From positions 18,690 through 82,689 of the forward strand of contig NZ_JAUKWH010000010.1 of the NCBI RefSeq assembly GCF_030504625.1: DNA of 64,000 nt, written 5' to 3'. Positions 1 to 9,535 of the stretch are shown in pieces. The translations under genes were made by a program, and so were the position numbers. Each line of letters opens with the position of its first letter. The stretch's first letter is position 1. Origin of the DNA: Neisseria sp. MVDL19-042950 (GTDB taxonomy: Bacteria; Pseudomonadota; Gammaproteobacteria; Burkholderiales; Neisseriaceae). The notes beneath the pieces were generated by a model. That model was not told where the DNA came from and made no database searches. It worked only from the letters and a program-made list of their open reading frames with translations.

Positions 1-40
1 TTAAATCGTATGGTTCTGTCAAATCGGTGGCAGGGAAGGT

Positions 41-940
41 TTATTCCTGCCAGCCGCCCAAATAGCCTACCAGTTCTTCCAGCATAGTGCTTAAGGCTTC
101 CGTCATCAGAATTTGTGAAGCAAAAGTAAGGCTGGCCGCATCATCGCCGTGGCCTTCGGCTTCTTCTTGCAGAATATCAAGATACTGGATGCGTTTTAAG
201 GTAAAGTCTTGGGTAAGGATAAAAGCAATTTGTTCACGCCATACGAGGCCGAGTTGGGTAACGGTTTTGCCGTTTTTGACGTGCTGGATCACCTCATCGG
301 CGGTCAGATCTTGTTTGGATACTTTTACAACAGGAGCAACATCGCCGGTACCTTTCAGTTCGCAGTCGCTATCCAGCTCGAAACCGCCTTCCGCTGCACC
401 ACGTAATAACCATTCGGTCATCAGGCTGCCCGGAGATTGTTTGGTGTTGGGAAGATGGGCTTCAAGGCCGCCTAAAGCCTCGCGAAGTTTGGTTAGCATG
501 CCCTCGGCTTTGCTTGAAGAGGCATTATTTATAAACAAATAGCCGTGTTTGGTATCGAAAATGGCTTGCGTGCGGCTGCTACGGGTAAAGGCGCGTGGTA
601 GCAAATCGTCGGTAATTTGTTCTTTTAATTCTTGTTTTTCTTTACGGCCTACATTGCGGGCTTCAGCATTTTGTATTTCGACAATACGTTCATCCAGAAT
701 GTCGCGAATAACGCCGGCAGGCAACACTTTCTCTTCTTTTTTCAATGCAATGCGCCATGTGTAGTCGGCAGGGAATACGGTTTCGGGTGAAAAAGGAACC
801 GGTGCGGCAAAGCCTTCGCTAAACCAGTCCAAACCCATGCACGGGGTGAATTCTGCTTCGGTAAGTTTGGCTGCCAGCGTTTCCAGCTCGGGCAGTTTGT
901 TTTTGTTCAGAGGGTAAAAGCTGATTTGTTTGAACCACAT
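41..940 (-). CDS. rdgC: Recombination-associated protein RdgC
   Basis: RdgC is a DNA-binding ring protein that modulates RecA; in gonococci it has been linked to pilin antigenic variation. The 299-residue product has the usual family length and the typical start MWFKQISFYPLN, followed by the family stretch around residues 35-50 (GLDWFSEGF). It is complete, ends in TAA and stands alone. A degenerate DUS and the tRNA-Glu gene lie upstream. The annotation rests on end-to-end family resemblance, and no competing assignment is likely. Confidence 0.95.
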   Translation of the reverse strand: MWFKQISFYPLNKNKLPELETLAAKLTEAEFTPCMGLDWFSEGFAAPVPFSPETVFPADYTWRIALKKEEKVLPAGVIRDILDERIVEIQNAEARNVGRKEKQELKEQITDDLLPRAFTRSSRTQAIFDTKHGYLFINNASSSKAEGMLTKLREALGGLEAHLPNTKQSPGSLMTEWLLRGAAEGGFELDSDCELKGTGDVAPVVKVSKQDLTADEVIQHVKNGKTVTQLGLVWREQIAFILTQDFTLKRIQYLDILQEEAEGHGDDAASLTFASQILMTEALSTMLEELVGYLGGWQE

Positions 941-1016
941 GGCATTTCTTTCATTTTAAACCGGTGCATTATACAGCAGCCAAAGAGCGTCTGAAAGGTA
1001 ATATGCCTTCGTTTTA

Positions 1017-1045
1017 TTGACAAGCCGGTTCTATATCGGTATAGT
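1017..1045 (+). promoter_or_regulatory. Sigma-70 promoter of tRNA-Glu
   Basis: A perfect -35 box TTGACA (1017-1022) is followed after 17 bases by TATAGT (1040-1045). The tRNA begins 16 bases further on, as expected for a strong stable-RNA promoter. Confidence 0.85.
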
Positions 1046-1060
1046 GCCCGACTCGGTTAC

Positions 1061-1136
1061 GCGCCCATCGTCTAGAGGCCTAGGACACTGCCCTTTCACG
1101 GCGGCAACCGGGGTTCGAATCCCCGTGGGCGTGCCA
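1061..1136 (+). tRNA. tRNA-Glu (anticodon UUC)
   Basis: A 76-base cloverleaf with encoded CCA. The acceptor stem pairs GCGCCCA with TGGGCGT (one G-U pair). The anticodon stem CTGCC/GGCGG encloses loop CTTTCAC with anticodon TTC at 1095-1097. The T-arm contains GGTTCGAAT. The D-arm and anticodon region closely resemble E. coli tRNA-Glu. It stands alone, with its own promoter and terminator. Confidence 0.97.
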
Positions 1137-1143
1137 GATTTTT

Positions 1144-1183
1144 AAAAGCCTCTTTAAGAAGAATTTCTTAAGAGGCTTTTTTC
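1144..1183 (+). terminator. Intrinsic terminator of tRNA-Glu
   Basis: The inverted repeat AAAGCCTCTTTAAGA / TCTTAAGAGGCTTT is followed by a T-run immediately after the tRNA. It does not derive from a DUS. Confidence 0.85.
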
Positions 1184-1235
1184 ATAAGCCATTCATTTTT
1201 GGATTACTTTGTTTCTGAAACATTCTTTTCTAAAT

Positions 1236-1934
1236 TTAAGTTTGGACATCAAGCAAATAACCTATTAAACCGGTGCTTGCGAGTGCGACCGTACCCCATA
1301 GTAATACGCGTATTAATGCCGGTTTTGTGGGAGCTCCTCCTAATTTTGCCGATAAATAACCCAGTATTCCCAATCCTGTCAGCGTGCTGGCGGCCAGTAT
1401 CGGCATCATGATGAAAGTAGGGCTGAGAACGGCTACCAATACCGGTAAAACTGCTCCGATACAAAATGCAAAGGCCGAGGCTGCTGCTGCCTGTAAAGGC
1501 TTGGCTTTCATTTCTTCGATAATGCCGATTTCGTCGCGTGCATGAGCTTCTAAAGCATTATGTGCGGTAAGTGCGCAGGCCACTTGGTAAGCGAGGGTTT
1601 TGTCCAGCCCCCGACTTTGGTAAATATCGGCTAGCTCGGTTAATTCTTTGTCGGGATTATGGGTGAGTTCGTGGGTTTCTTTGACAAGATCTGCTTTTTC
1701 GGTATCTGCTTGACTGGAAACGGATACATATTCTCCCGCAGCCATTGATACGGCACCTCCAACCAATGCGGCAATACCGGTAATGAGTAAAGTTGATGAA
1801 TCGGGCTTGGTGGCGGCTAGCCCCATTAGCAGGCTGGCGGTGGAAATCAATCCGTCGTTAGCACCTAGTACGCTAGCCCGTAGCCAGTTATTACGTTGGC
1901 TGAAGTGTGGTTCGATATGCCAAGAACGACTCAT
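1236..1934 (-). CDS. VIT1/CCC1-family metal transporter
   Basis: A 232-residue membrane protein of the VIT1/CCC1 family, which moves Fe(II) or Mn(II) across membranes. The N-terminal part has the family signature ASVLGANDGLIST and the stretch MAAGEYVSVSSQ. A charged cytoplasmic segment follows (about residues 75-140, rich in Glu/Asp/Lys with HxxxAH motifs, the usual metal-binding region). Three hydrophobic C-terminal segments complete it. The length is normal for bacterial members. The direction and the metal cannot be told from sequence. It is a single gene with no obvious partner. Confidence 0.88.
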   Translation of the reverse strand: MSRSWHIEPHFSQRNNWLRASVLGANDGLISTASLLMGLAATKPDSSTLLITGIAALVGGAVSMAAGEYVSVSSQADTEKADLVKETHELTHNPDKELTELADIYQSRGLDKTLAYQVACALTAHNALEAHARDEIGIIEEMKAKPLQAAAASAFAFCIGAVLPVLVAVLSPTFIMMPILAASTLTGLGILGYLSAKLGGAPTKPALIRVLLWGTVALASTGLIGYLLDVQT

Positions 1935-2242
1935 GGTTTTGTCTCTCCGCGGATGTTAAGGTTAGATGATAAGAGGCCGTCTGAAAAACATTGAATGGTA
2001 AGGGAAAGCAGTTGGCCTATGGATAATTATATTTTTGATAACAGGGGTTTACTGTTTTTATGTTGCGTTAGAGTGTTATGGTGCTGTTTAAATTCACAAT
2101 GATTGCGGCTGTTGTCTGAAGGTTGATTGTTTGTTTATGAGGCCGTCTGAAAAGTTTCAGACGGCCTCGTTTGTGTGTGGCGGTACATCGGTTGGTACGA
2201 TAATAGGCTGATGTGTCGGATGATTGCCGGAAATGTTCCGAA
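1935..2242. other. Intergenic region with a DUS inverted pair
   Basis: This is a gap of about 300 bases between two minus-strand genes. It holds a single DUS close to the VIT gene start and a perfect DUS inverted pair at 2139-2168 (AGGCCGTCTGAA, short loop, TTCAGACGGCCT). The pair lies just past the alcohol dehydrogenase stop and probably ends its transcript. No further gene is visible. Confidence 0.6.
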
Positions 2243-3262
2243 TCATGCAAAATCGTTTTTCAATACGATGCGGTATCGTACCTTGCCATCACGCAAGCGT
2301 TGTAAAGCGTCGTTGATTTTTGACATTGGAAATTCTTCTGCAATTGGTTTGATGTTTTTACGGGCGGCAAAATCCATCATCATGCGCAATTGTATCGGTG
2401 AACCGGTAGAAGAGCCGGTTAAAGATCTGGCACCGTTGATTAAGGAAAAAGCATGAATTTCAAGTGGTTCGAGCACTGCGCCGACAATATGCAACTTACC
2501 TTCAAGTTTCAATAAATTCATGTAAGCACTCCAGTTTAACGGCACATTTACGGTAGAAACGATTAAGTCCAAACTGCCTTTGGCAGAATCGAGAGAGGCT
2601 GGATCGGTGGAATCAAGAATATGGTGTGCTCCCATCGCTCTGATCTCATCGTATTTGGCAGGATTTGAGCTGAATGCGGTTACTTCGCAGCCCCAAGCAT
2701 TAAAAAAAGCCAGAGCCAGATGTCCTAAACCGCCTATACCGATAACGCCGATTTTGTATCCTGCATGGATGCCGTGTTGCAATAGCGGTTCAAACACCGT
2801 AATTCCACCGCATAGCAAAGGCCCTGCTTTGGCAATATCCATACCTTCGGGGATGGGAATGACCCATTGCCATTGGGCGCGCACTTTATCGGCAAAGCCG
2901 CCCATGTGTACTATCGTAGGTACGGCTTCATTGCAATAGCCTGCATTGCCTCCGATACAGGGATTGCAATGTTGGCATGAAGCCGCCGTCCAACCCACCC
3001 CTACTGTTTGGCCTATATGCAGTCCTTTGGTATTGCTGCCGAGGCGCACGATTTTACCGATAATTTCATGGCCGGCCACCAGCGGGTAGCTGCTGTAACC
3101 CCATGCGTTATCGATCATTGAAATATCGGAATGGCAGATGCCGCAGTAATGCACTTTGATTTCAACTTCATCGGCTTTTAAGTTGCCTGCATCATAATCG
3201 TAGCGCGTTAAAGTGGAGTGGGGTGAGGTTGCTGCATAGGCACGGATGATATTTTCTGACAT
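2243..3262 (-). CDS. Zinc-dependent alcohol dehydrogenase (cinnamyl-alcohol-dehydrogenase type)
   Basis: A 339-residue medium-chain dehydrogenase/reductase that interconverts alcohols and aldehydes, probably with NADP(H). The catalytic zinc site is in YCGICHSD (residues 39-46) and GHE (residues 64-66). Four cysteines for the structural zinc lie in the segment SCQHCNPC...GYC (about 95-110). The nucleotide-binding motif GIGGLGH is near residue 175. The C-terminal half is typical of the YahK/CAD subgroup. Substrate range is not predictable; detoxification of aldehydes is a common role. It is monocistronic, with a DUS upstream of the start. Confidence 0.9.
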   Translation of the reverse strand: MSENIIRAYAATSPHSTLTRYDYDAGNLKADEVEIKVHYCGICHSDISMIDNAWGYSSYPLVAGHEIIGKIVRLGSNTKGLHIGQTVGVGWTAASCQHCNPCIGGNAGYCNEAVPTIVHMGGFADKVRAQWQWVIPIPEGMDIAKAGPLLCGGITVFEPLLQHGIHAGYKIGVIGIGGLGHLALAFFNAWGCEVTAFSSNPAKYDEIRAMGAHHILDSTDPASLDSAKGSLDLIVSTVNVPLNWSAYMNLLKLEGKLHIVGAVLEPLEIHAFSLINGARSLTGSSTGSPIQLRMMMDFAARKNIKPIAEEFPMSKINDALQRLRDGKVRYRIVLKNDFA

Positions 3263-3867
3263 GGGATATCCTTTCGTTAGATTCCGATAGGAGGCCGTCT
3301 GAAATACTTTAATTGCACAGAAACCGATCTTTAAGACGGCCTGTATATCTGGATTGGTTTATTGCTTGAGGAATGTAGGGTGCAAGTGCGGCGGTTTGGA
3401 ACGTTCTTGTGTTCTGATTGGAATTATAGACACTTTTAGGGATGGTAAGTTGTGTAGGACGATACTTCTTTAATTCCTGAATATTAAAGTATAGATTGTC
3501 GCTTGATAGTGGCAGACTAGAGTCGAGGAAGGCTGATACTAAAAAGTAAGAAAAACAACACTTGGAAAAATTTATGGGAGTGAATTTGTGTGAAGTGAAT
3601 ATAGTAAATATAATTTAACAATCGTAATATTAGAACAGTAACTAAAAAAATAATGTGAGCAAAATAGTAAATTAGGTAGTAGTATCATTGTTTAATTACT
3701 TTGAGTAGTCAATATTTACCTTTTATCTGAGAATAATCGAGAACTCTCAAAGAAAATGTTATGCTGATGCACCTTGCATATGGCTGCTTGTTTGGCGAAG
3801 CAGGCCGAATTGCCATTATTTTTTAGATACATTACGAATATACCGATCATACAAAAGCTATAAAAAC
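3263..3867. other. AT-rich intergenic region upstream of the secretion operon
   Basis: About 600 bases between divergent genes. It holds a DUS at 3292-3303 and a degenerate one near 3333, followed by about 450 bases much richer in A+T than the flanks. No reading frame or RNA is recognisable. Its position and composition suggest the promoter and control region of the type I secretion operon, but no operator can be assigned. Confidence 0.5.
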
Positions 3868-5133
3868 ATGCAAAATCTTACGCCCACGTCCCCTATCAAA
3901 GGTTGGCTGAAATATTCAGTAGCCTCCCTCATTCTGTTTTTCAGTGTTCAGCCCGCTTATGCGCAGGAACTGAAAGATATCCTTCGTAGAGCATTGGTTT
4001 CTGATCCCATCCTGCAAGAAGCAAAAGCAAATGAAAATGCGGCCAAAAGTATAACCAAGGCAACTCGGGCAAGGCATTATCCCGTACTTGCTTTAACCGG
4101 CACTCAAGTTCTCAAACAAAAAAACAAATATACGAGCAGTAACAGAGATAATGGCTTGGGCGTGCGCGGCAGTTTGAACCTGTATTCGTGGGGCGCGATT
4201 AATGCGGCCGTTAAAAGAGAAAAAAATAAAGAAACTTACCACCACTATAAATATTTCGAAACACAAGAACAGTTGGGTAGTGAGATTGGGAAGTTATATT
4301 TAACGGCTCTTCGCGCAAAAGAATCTTTGGCAGTTAGTCAACAAAGCTTGAATAGACACAATAACCTGTTAAAAGATTTAGATATTATTGTGAAATATGA
4401 TGCAGGCCGCCGTTCCGAACTGGTTGAAGCCCAGGCACGGCGGCTGCAAGTGGAAACCACAATATCTCAATTAAATAGAACAATGGAATTGGCTTTGAGC
4501 CGTTTATCAAAATATACTGCGTCTCCTATATCCGCTAAAGATTTGAAAGACCCGTTCCGAAATTACACTGCGTCTTCGTTGATTAAGCAATATAAAAGCA
4601 ATGATAAAGGCCTTAATCCTTCTTATTTGGCACAACAAGCCGAACGGGAAAGTGTTAATGCCGACTTGGCTGTAGCCAAGGCAGAACGCTTACCTGCTCT
4701 CAATTTGGAAGGTAGTGCAACGCAAGATAACAAAGAGCTATATTTAAATTTGTCTTGGAACGTTTTGGATATGGCAGCCCGCCATAATGTGGAGAGAAAT
4801 GCTCATGCCCTGATTGCTGCCGATGCCAAATCGGAGCAGATTTTACGTGAAGTAACAGAGAAAGCGCGTACCACCGAAATTGATATGGTGCAAAGTGAGC
4901 AACGTGCAGAGATTACCGCGCAGCATATTGTGGCGCAAAAAGAAGTGGTTAAATCATATGAGCTGCAATTCAAAATTGCCCGCCGTACCTTAACGGATGT
5001 TTTGGGTTCATATAATGAGCTTGCCGGTATTGAGCAGGAGAATATCAATGCCCGTAACGACTTCAGAGATGCCGCACTTGAGTATTTGGTGGCTCAGTCT
5101 CAGGTTGCTAGCTGGTCAGGTATCAACCACTAA
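3868..5133 (+). CDS. TolC-family outer-membrane channel of a type I secretion system
   Basis: A 421-residue outer-membrane efflux protein that should form the exit duct of the type I secretion system encoded with it. A signal peptide spans residues 1-32 (hydrophobic core SLILFFSV, cleavage after AYA). The mature part has the family's long alpha-helical, Gln/Ala/Leu-rich segments in two halves, with the conserved VEAQARRLQ stretch near residue 190. It is first in a three-gene operon, and the ABC transporter begins 42 bases downstream. The start has no strong ribosome-binding site. It resembles LapE/AggA-type TolC proteins more than TolC of general efflux pumps. Confidence 0.88.
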   Translation: MQNLTPTSPIKGWLKYSVASLILFFSVQPAYAQELKDILRRALVSDPILQEAKANENAAKSITKATRARHYPVLALTGTQVLKQKNKYTSSNRDNGLGVRGSLNLYSWGAINAAVKREKNKETYHHYKYFETQEQLGSEIGKLYLTALRAKESLAVSQQSLNRHNNLLKDLDIIVKYDAGRRSELVEAQARRLQVETTISQLNRTMELALSRLSKYTASPISAKDLKDPFRNYTASSLIKQYKSNDKGLNPSYLAQQAERESVNADLAVAKAERLPALNLEGSATQDNKELYLNLSWNVLDMAARHNVERNAHALIAADAKSEQILREVTEKARTTEIDMVQSEQRAEITAQHIVAQKEVVKSYELQFKIARRTLTDVLGSYNELAGIEQENINARNDFRDAALEYLVAQSQVASWSGINH

Positions 5134-5175
5134 TATTAAAAAGAATTTATACATTATTTACGTGAAAACATTACC

Positions 5176-7356
5176 ATGAAATCAATTATCGAACACATCG
5201 CTTTAGCAACCCGTTTATTGGGTGCTCCGGTTTCTGAGGCGGCTCTTTCAGCAGAAGTTGTGCGGGATAAAAAGCTGAATGTTAATTTTCATTCTCTTAC
5301 CGAAGTATTAAGAAGCCACGGTTTTGAAAATACACTCTCTAAGCGGAATCTGGAGGATATCCCTTCGTTAGCTGTGCCGGTCGTTATTATCTTGCATAAT
5401 GAAGAAGCTGCGGTAATCACTAAGATCGAAGGTTCGGGGCGGGAGCGCAAATATCATGTGCGCCAGGCAGACGGATTGGCACAAGAGTTGGGTCAAGAGC
5501 AATTATCCATCTTGTATTTAGGCTACTGTTGGTTTATCAAACCCAAAATGGTTTCTGATACACGGTCCGAGTTGCCTGAATATCATTTGCCGAAATCATG
5601 GTTCTGGAAAGTTATCTGGCGTTTCCGCAGTTATTACTACCAAGTTATTTTGGCAACCTTTATTATCAATTTTTTGGCTTTGGTCAGCTCATTGTATGTT
5701 ATGAACGTATATGACCGAGTTATTCCAAACCAAGCTTATGAAACATTATGGGTGCTGAGTATAGGGGTAATTTTAGCTATTACGTTTGAATTCGCAGCCA
5801 AAATGATACGGGGTCATTTAACCGATATCGCCGGAAAAAAAGCGGATTTGATTATCAGCTCGGCATTGTTCAGACGAGTGATGGCTTTGCGTTTGGCAGA
5901 TCGACCGGCCTCATCAGGTTCTTATGCCAATAACCTGCGCGAGTTCGAAGCTGTGCGTGAATTTATGACCAGTGCCAGTTTGTTAACTTTGGTGGATTTA
6001 CCTTTCCTACTCTTGTTTATTACCGTTATCGGTATTGTGGGCGGTAAATTGGCATTGGTGCCCTTAACGATCATCCCGATTGTTGTGGTTGTCGGTTTAT
6101 TGGTGCAACGGCCATTATCACGCCATATCAATGAGTCGATGAAAGAGTCTTCACAACGTTCCGGTTTGGCGGTGGAAGCGATAGAAGGTATTGAAACTTT
6201 AAAAACCAATAATGCTACGACTTGGGCACAGCAACGTTGGGACGAATATACTGCCAAGACATCTGCTTCATCTATCAAAGTAAAAGACACCAGCAACTTC
6301 ATGGTAAATTTTGCCGTCAGCATGCAGCAGTTGAATACAGTATTTTTGGTATTGTTAGGTACTTATCTGATTCATGCTGATAATCCTGCTGACCGAATTA
6401 CCATGGGTGCGTTGATTGCGTCCGTCATTCTTTCCGGACGTGCCTTGGCTCCATTGGCTCAGATTGCAGGCTTGGCAACCCGTTTCCAACAAGCTAAGTT
6501 GGCTTTGGAAGGCGTGAATAATATTGTAGAACGGCCTATTGAGCGTAATCCGGAACGTAAATATATTACTCTTGACCATGTACAAGGCAATATTACATTT
6601 GAGAATGTGTCATTCAAGTACAAACAAGAAGGAAGTGCCGCAGTTAGTGATTTGCGCTTAAATATTCGCCCGGGTGAGAAAGTGGGTATTCTGGGACGGA
6701 TCGGTAGCGGTAAGAGTACCATGCTCAAATTGGCGAGTGGATTGTATGATGCAGAATCAGGCAATGTTATGTTAGATGGCGTTGATATGCGTCAGCTCGA
6801 TCCTAATTTTCTCCGTAATCAGGTAATGCTGTTAAGCCAATCTCCCCGTTTATTCTTGGGTACGTTGCGGGAAAATTTAGACTTGGCAAGGGTTGACGGT
6901 TATTCCAGTGATCAAGATTTGTTAATTGCTCTGAAACGTTTCGGCCTTGACCGAATCATCCGCAGCCATCCACGCGGATTGGATATGCCTTTAGGTGAGG
7001 ATGGTTTGGGGTTATCTGGAGGGCAAAAACAGATCATTGCTCTGGCTCGTATGACCTTGCGTAATCCCAAAGTTGTGTTACTCGATGAACCGACGACAGG
7101 TTTGGATCAAGCAACTGAACGTATGGCGCTGAATGCCGTGGCTCAGTGGGGTAAGGACCGTACACTGGTTGTGGTTACCCATCGTCCGCAAGTATTGCAA
7201 ATCGTTAATCGCATTATCGTGATGGATAACGGCAAGGTTGTGATGGATGGTCCTCGTGATTTAGTTTTGCAGAAACTGATGCAAAATGAAAGTAACAAAG
7301 AAGAAAAACAGCTTCAAGCGACCAAACAACGCGAAGCTGTAGCTGCAGCCAATTAA
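5176..7356 (+). CDS. Type I secretion ABC transporter, LapB/RtxB type
   Basis: A 726-residue inner-membrane ABC exporter with fused permease and ATPase. The N-terminal 130 residues form a C39-like domain. No cysteine lies at the protease position, so it should bind, not cut, its substrate, as in RTX exporters. The membrane domain covers about residues 155-440. The ATPase has Walker A GRIGSGKST (507-515), signature LSGGQKQ (from 613) and Walker B LLDEPT (from 635). It sits between the TolC-like and HlyD-like genes. The likely cargo are the RTX proteins at 28.2-32.5 kb and 34.7-39.1 kb, which have uncleaved C-terminal export signals. Confidence 0.93.
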   Translation: MKSIIEHIALATRLLGAPVSEAALSAEVVRDKKLNVNFHSLTEVLRSHGFENTLSKRNLEDIPSLAVPVVIILHNEEAAVITKIEGSGRERKYHVRQADGLAQELGQEQLSILYLGYCWFIKPKMVSDTRSELPEYHLPKSWFWKVIWRFRSYYYQVILATFIINFLALVSSLYVMNVYDRVIPNQAYETLWVLSIGVILAITFEFAAKMIRGHLTDIAGKKADLIISSALFRRVMALRLADRPASSGSYANNLREFEAVREFMTSASLLTLVDLPFLLLFITVIGIVGGKLALVPLTIIPIVVVVGLLVQRPLSRHINESMKESSQRSGLAVEAIEGIETLKTNNATTWAQQRWDEYTAKTSASSIKVKDTSNFMVNFAVSMQQLNTVFLVLLGTYLIHADNPADRITMGALIASVILSGRALAPLAQIAGLATRFQQAKLALEGVNNIVERPIERNPERKYITLDHVQGNITFENVSFKYKQEGSAAVSDLRLNIRPGEKVGILGRIGSGKSTMLKLASGLYDAESGNVMLDGVDMRQLDPNFLRNQVMLLSQSPRLFLGTLRENLDLARVDGYSSDQDLLIALKRFGLDRIIRSHPRGLDMPLGEDGLGLSGGQKQIIALARMTLRNPKVVLLDEPTTGLDQATERMALNAVAQWGKDRTLVVVTHRPQVLQIVNRIIVMDNGKVVMDGPRDLVLQKLMQNESNKEEKQLQATKQREAVAAAN

Positions 7357-7386
7357 TATCAAAATACCAAATATAATAAAAAGCCT

Positions 7387-7398
7387 TTCAGACGGCCT
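7387..7398 (-). repeat. DUS inside the secretion operon
   Basis: A single 12-mer uptake sequence in reverse orientation, lying in the 70-base gap between the ABC and HlyD-like genes. It has no inverted partner, so it should not terminate transcription. Confidence 0.8.
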
Positions 7399-7426
7399 AT
7401 AACCATACTGTGAAAGTATCATCATT

Positions 7427-8656
7427 ATGAGTAGTGAAAACAACATCAAATCCAAAGACTTAAATCTAGTCAATGACTTAAATGCCGCGTTGCAGAAAGA
7501 AAAGCATAGCGGCCAGTTTTGGGTCATTATCTTATTTTTTGTTTTCTTGGTTGTATTTGTTATTTGGGCATACAACAGCCCTATCGAAGAAGTTACGCGC
7601 GGACAAGGCAATGTCATTCCCAGTAGCCGCGAACAAATTGTACAAAGCCTTGATCCCGGAATCATTACCGAAATGTTGGTAAAAGAGGGCGATGTTGTGG
7701 AAAAAGGTCAAGTGCTGTTAAGACTTGATGATACCCGCAGTTCAGCTATTTTGCGTGAGAGTGAAGCAAAAGTACAAAATCTTGAAGCCATGGTTGCTCG
7801 CTTGAAGGCAGAAGCTCATGGTACCGAGCTTCAATTTCCGGAAGGTATCAGTAATGACTTGAAACAGCGCGAACAGGCGGCATTTGCTGCTCGCCGTCGA
7901 GCGGTTACTGATGCAATTCAGAATTTGAAGATCAGCAAAGCAACTTTAGATAAAGAAATCAGCATTACCGCACCTATGGTAAAACACGGAGTGGTATCCG
8001 AAGTGGAGCTTCTGCGTATGCAACGTGAGTCGAGTGAGCTTGCATTGCAAATTTCTGAGCGCAAAAACCGTTATATGGCTGATGCAAATAATGAGCTGGT
8101 ACAGGCAGAATCTGAGTTGGCTCAAGCAAAAGAAAATATGGCTATGCGCGCCGATCCGGTTGAGCGTTCGCAAATCCGTGCACCGATGCGCGGTATTGTA
8201 AAAAATATTCAGATTAATACTGTTGGCGGCGTGGTAAACGTAGGTCAGGATATCTTGCAAATTGTACCGCTGGACGACAAATTATTGGTTGAAGCTTATA
8301 TTCGTCCTCAAGATGTTGCCTTCATGCGCCCGGGGTTGCCTGCGGTAGTGAAAGTAAGTGCTTATGATTACGCTATTTATGGCGGATTAGACGGAAAAGT
8401 TACCTTAATCAGCCCTGATACTGTAAGCAATACTAATCAAGCACGTGCGAATGATTTGAAACTTGATCCCAATCAAGTGTATTACCGGATTCTGGTACAA
8501 ACAGACAGCAACAGTTTGAAAGATAAAAACGGTAAAGATATGCCGATTATTCCGGGTATGGTGGCAACAGTAGATGTGAAAACCGGCGAAAAAACAGTTT
8601 TCCAATACTTAATCAAACCGATTACCCGTATGAAACAGGCTTTGCGTGAAAGATAA
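7427..8656 (+). CDS. HlyD-family periplasmic adaptor of the type I secretion system
   Basis: A 409-residue membrane fusion protein bridging the inner-membrane ABC exporter and the outer-membrane channel. A short cytoplasmic segment precedes one membrane helix (about residues 27-47, FWVIILFFVFLVVFVIWAY). A biotinyl/lipoyl-like half follows (VKEGDVVEKGQVLLRLDD), then a coiled-coil hairpin (about 100-230), the second lipoyl half and a beta-barrel. The ending TGEKTVFQYLIKP is typical of LapC/HlyD. It is third in the operon, after the TolC-like and ABC genes, and is followed by a terminator. The length is usual for the family. Confidence 0.93.
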   Translation: MSSENNIKSKDLNLVNDLNAALQKEKHSGQFWVIILFFVFLVVFVIWAYNSPIEEVTRGQGNVIPSSREQIVQSLDPGIITEMLVKEGDVVEKGQVLLRLDDTRSSAILRESEAKVQNLEAMVARLKAEAHGTELQFPEGISNDLKQREQAAFAARRRAVTDAIQNLKISKATLDKEISITAPMVKHGVVSEVELLRMQRESSELALQISERKNRYMADANNELVQAESELAQAKENMAMRADPVERSQIRAPMRGIVKNIQINTVGGVVNVGQDILQIVPLDDKLLVEAYIRPQDVAFMRPGLPAVVKVSAYDYAIYGGLDGKVTLISPDTVSNTNQARANDLKLDPNQVYYRILVQTDSNSLKDKNGKDMPIIPGMVATVDVKTGEKTVFQYLIKPITRMKQALRER

Positions 8657-8679
8657 TTTTATTTCGCTGTATTGACATT

Positions 8680-8742
8680 ACCCCTTGATTTGTGAATTTT
8701 AAATTTATATTTAAATAACAAATCAAGGGGTTGTTATTTTTT
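8680..8742 (+). terminator. Terminator of the type I secretion operon
   Basis: A perfect 13-bp stem (8680-8692 with 8719-8731, ACCCCTTGATTTG and its complement) encloses a 26-base AT loop and is followed by a T-rich tract. It lies 24 bases after the HlyD-like stop codon. Confidence 0.8.
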
Positions 8743-8791
8743 GTATGTTGTAATAACGTCAGATTTTTATCTTCAATATCTCCAAGACATT

Positions 8792-9535
8792 TCAAAACTG
8801 CTCGTCAGAGCCTAGATAACGCCATTTTCCAGGCGGTAAGCGCCCCAGCTTTACCTTACCCATACGAATGCGTTTAAGGCCGACAACGCTCAGACCGACC
8901 AGTTCGCACATGCGGCGGATTTGGCGTTTTTTTCCTTGTTTCAGAATAAAACGCAGCTGATCTTCGTTTTGCCATTCTACTTTGGCAGGCTTGAGTTTTT
9001 CTCCATCCAAGCTGAGACCATGATTAAGCAAACGCAGGCCTTCTTCATCGAGTGCGCCTTCCACGCGTACAAGGTATTCTTTTTCACTGCTGCTGTTTTC
9101 GCCGATAAGTTGTTTGGCAATACGTCCGTCTTGCGTGAGTACCAGCAAGCCTACCGAGTCGATATCCAAACGCCCGGCAGGGGCCAAGCCGAATCTGTGT
9201 TTTTTGCTAAATTCGATACGGCTGGTGTCACCTTCCCAGTGGTTTTCGGGCGTAATCAGTTCAGCAGCCGATTTGTAGCCTTTTTCAGCTTGTGCACTCA
9301 CATAGCCTACTGGCTTGTTGAGCAAAATCGTTACCCGTTGTGCCTGCTTTTCATGTGCTTGTTTATTTAAGTCTATGCGGTCGGAAAGCAAAACTTTTTG
9401 GCCTAGGACGGCTGTTCGACCGTTCACTTTTACCCAGCCTTGTTCGATATAGCTGTCGGCTTCGCGGCGGGAACATAAGCCCAGTTGTGCCATGCGTTTG
9501 GAAAGGCGCATGGGCTCGTTAGATTGATCTTGCAT
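8792..9535 (-). CDS. rluF: 23S rRNA pseudouridine synthase, RluF-like
   Basis: A 247-residue RsuA/RluB/E/F-type enzyme that converts a uridine of 23S rRNA to pseudouridine. An S4 RNA-binding domain covers about residues 10-60 ([18 protein letters not shown]). The catalytic motif [14 protein letters not shown] places the nucleophile at D124. The [13 protein letters not shown] motif near residue 200 is characteristic of the subgroup. RluF (U2604) is the best fit, but RluE/RluB-type specificity cannot be excluded. It is divergent from psd. Confidence 0.85.
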   Translation of the reverse strand: MQDQSNEPMRLSKRMAQLGLCSRREADSYIEQGWVKVNGRTAVLGQKVLLSDRIDLNKQAHEKQAQRVTILLNKPVGYVSAQAEKGYKSAAELITPENHWEGDTSRIEFSKKHRFGLAPAGRLDIDSVGLLVLTQDGRIAKQLIGENSSSEKEYLVRVEGALDEEGLRLLNHGLSLDGEKLKPAKVEWQNEDQLRFILKQGKKRQIRRMCELVGLSVVGLKRIRMGKVKLGRLPPGKWRYLGSDEQF

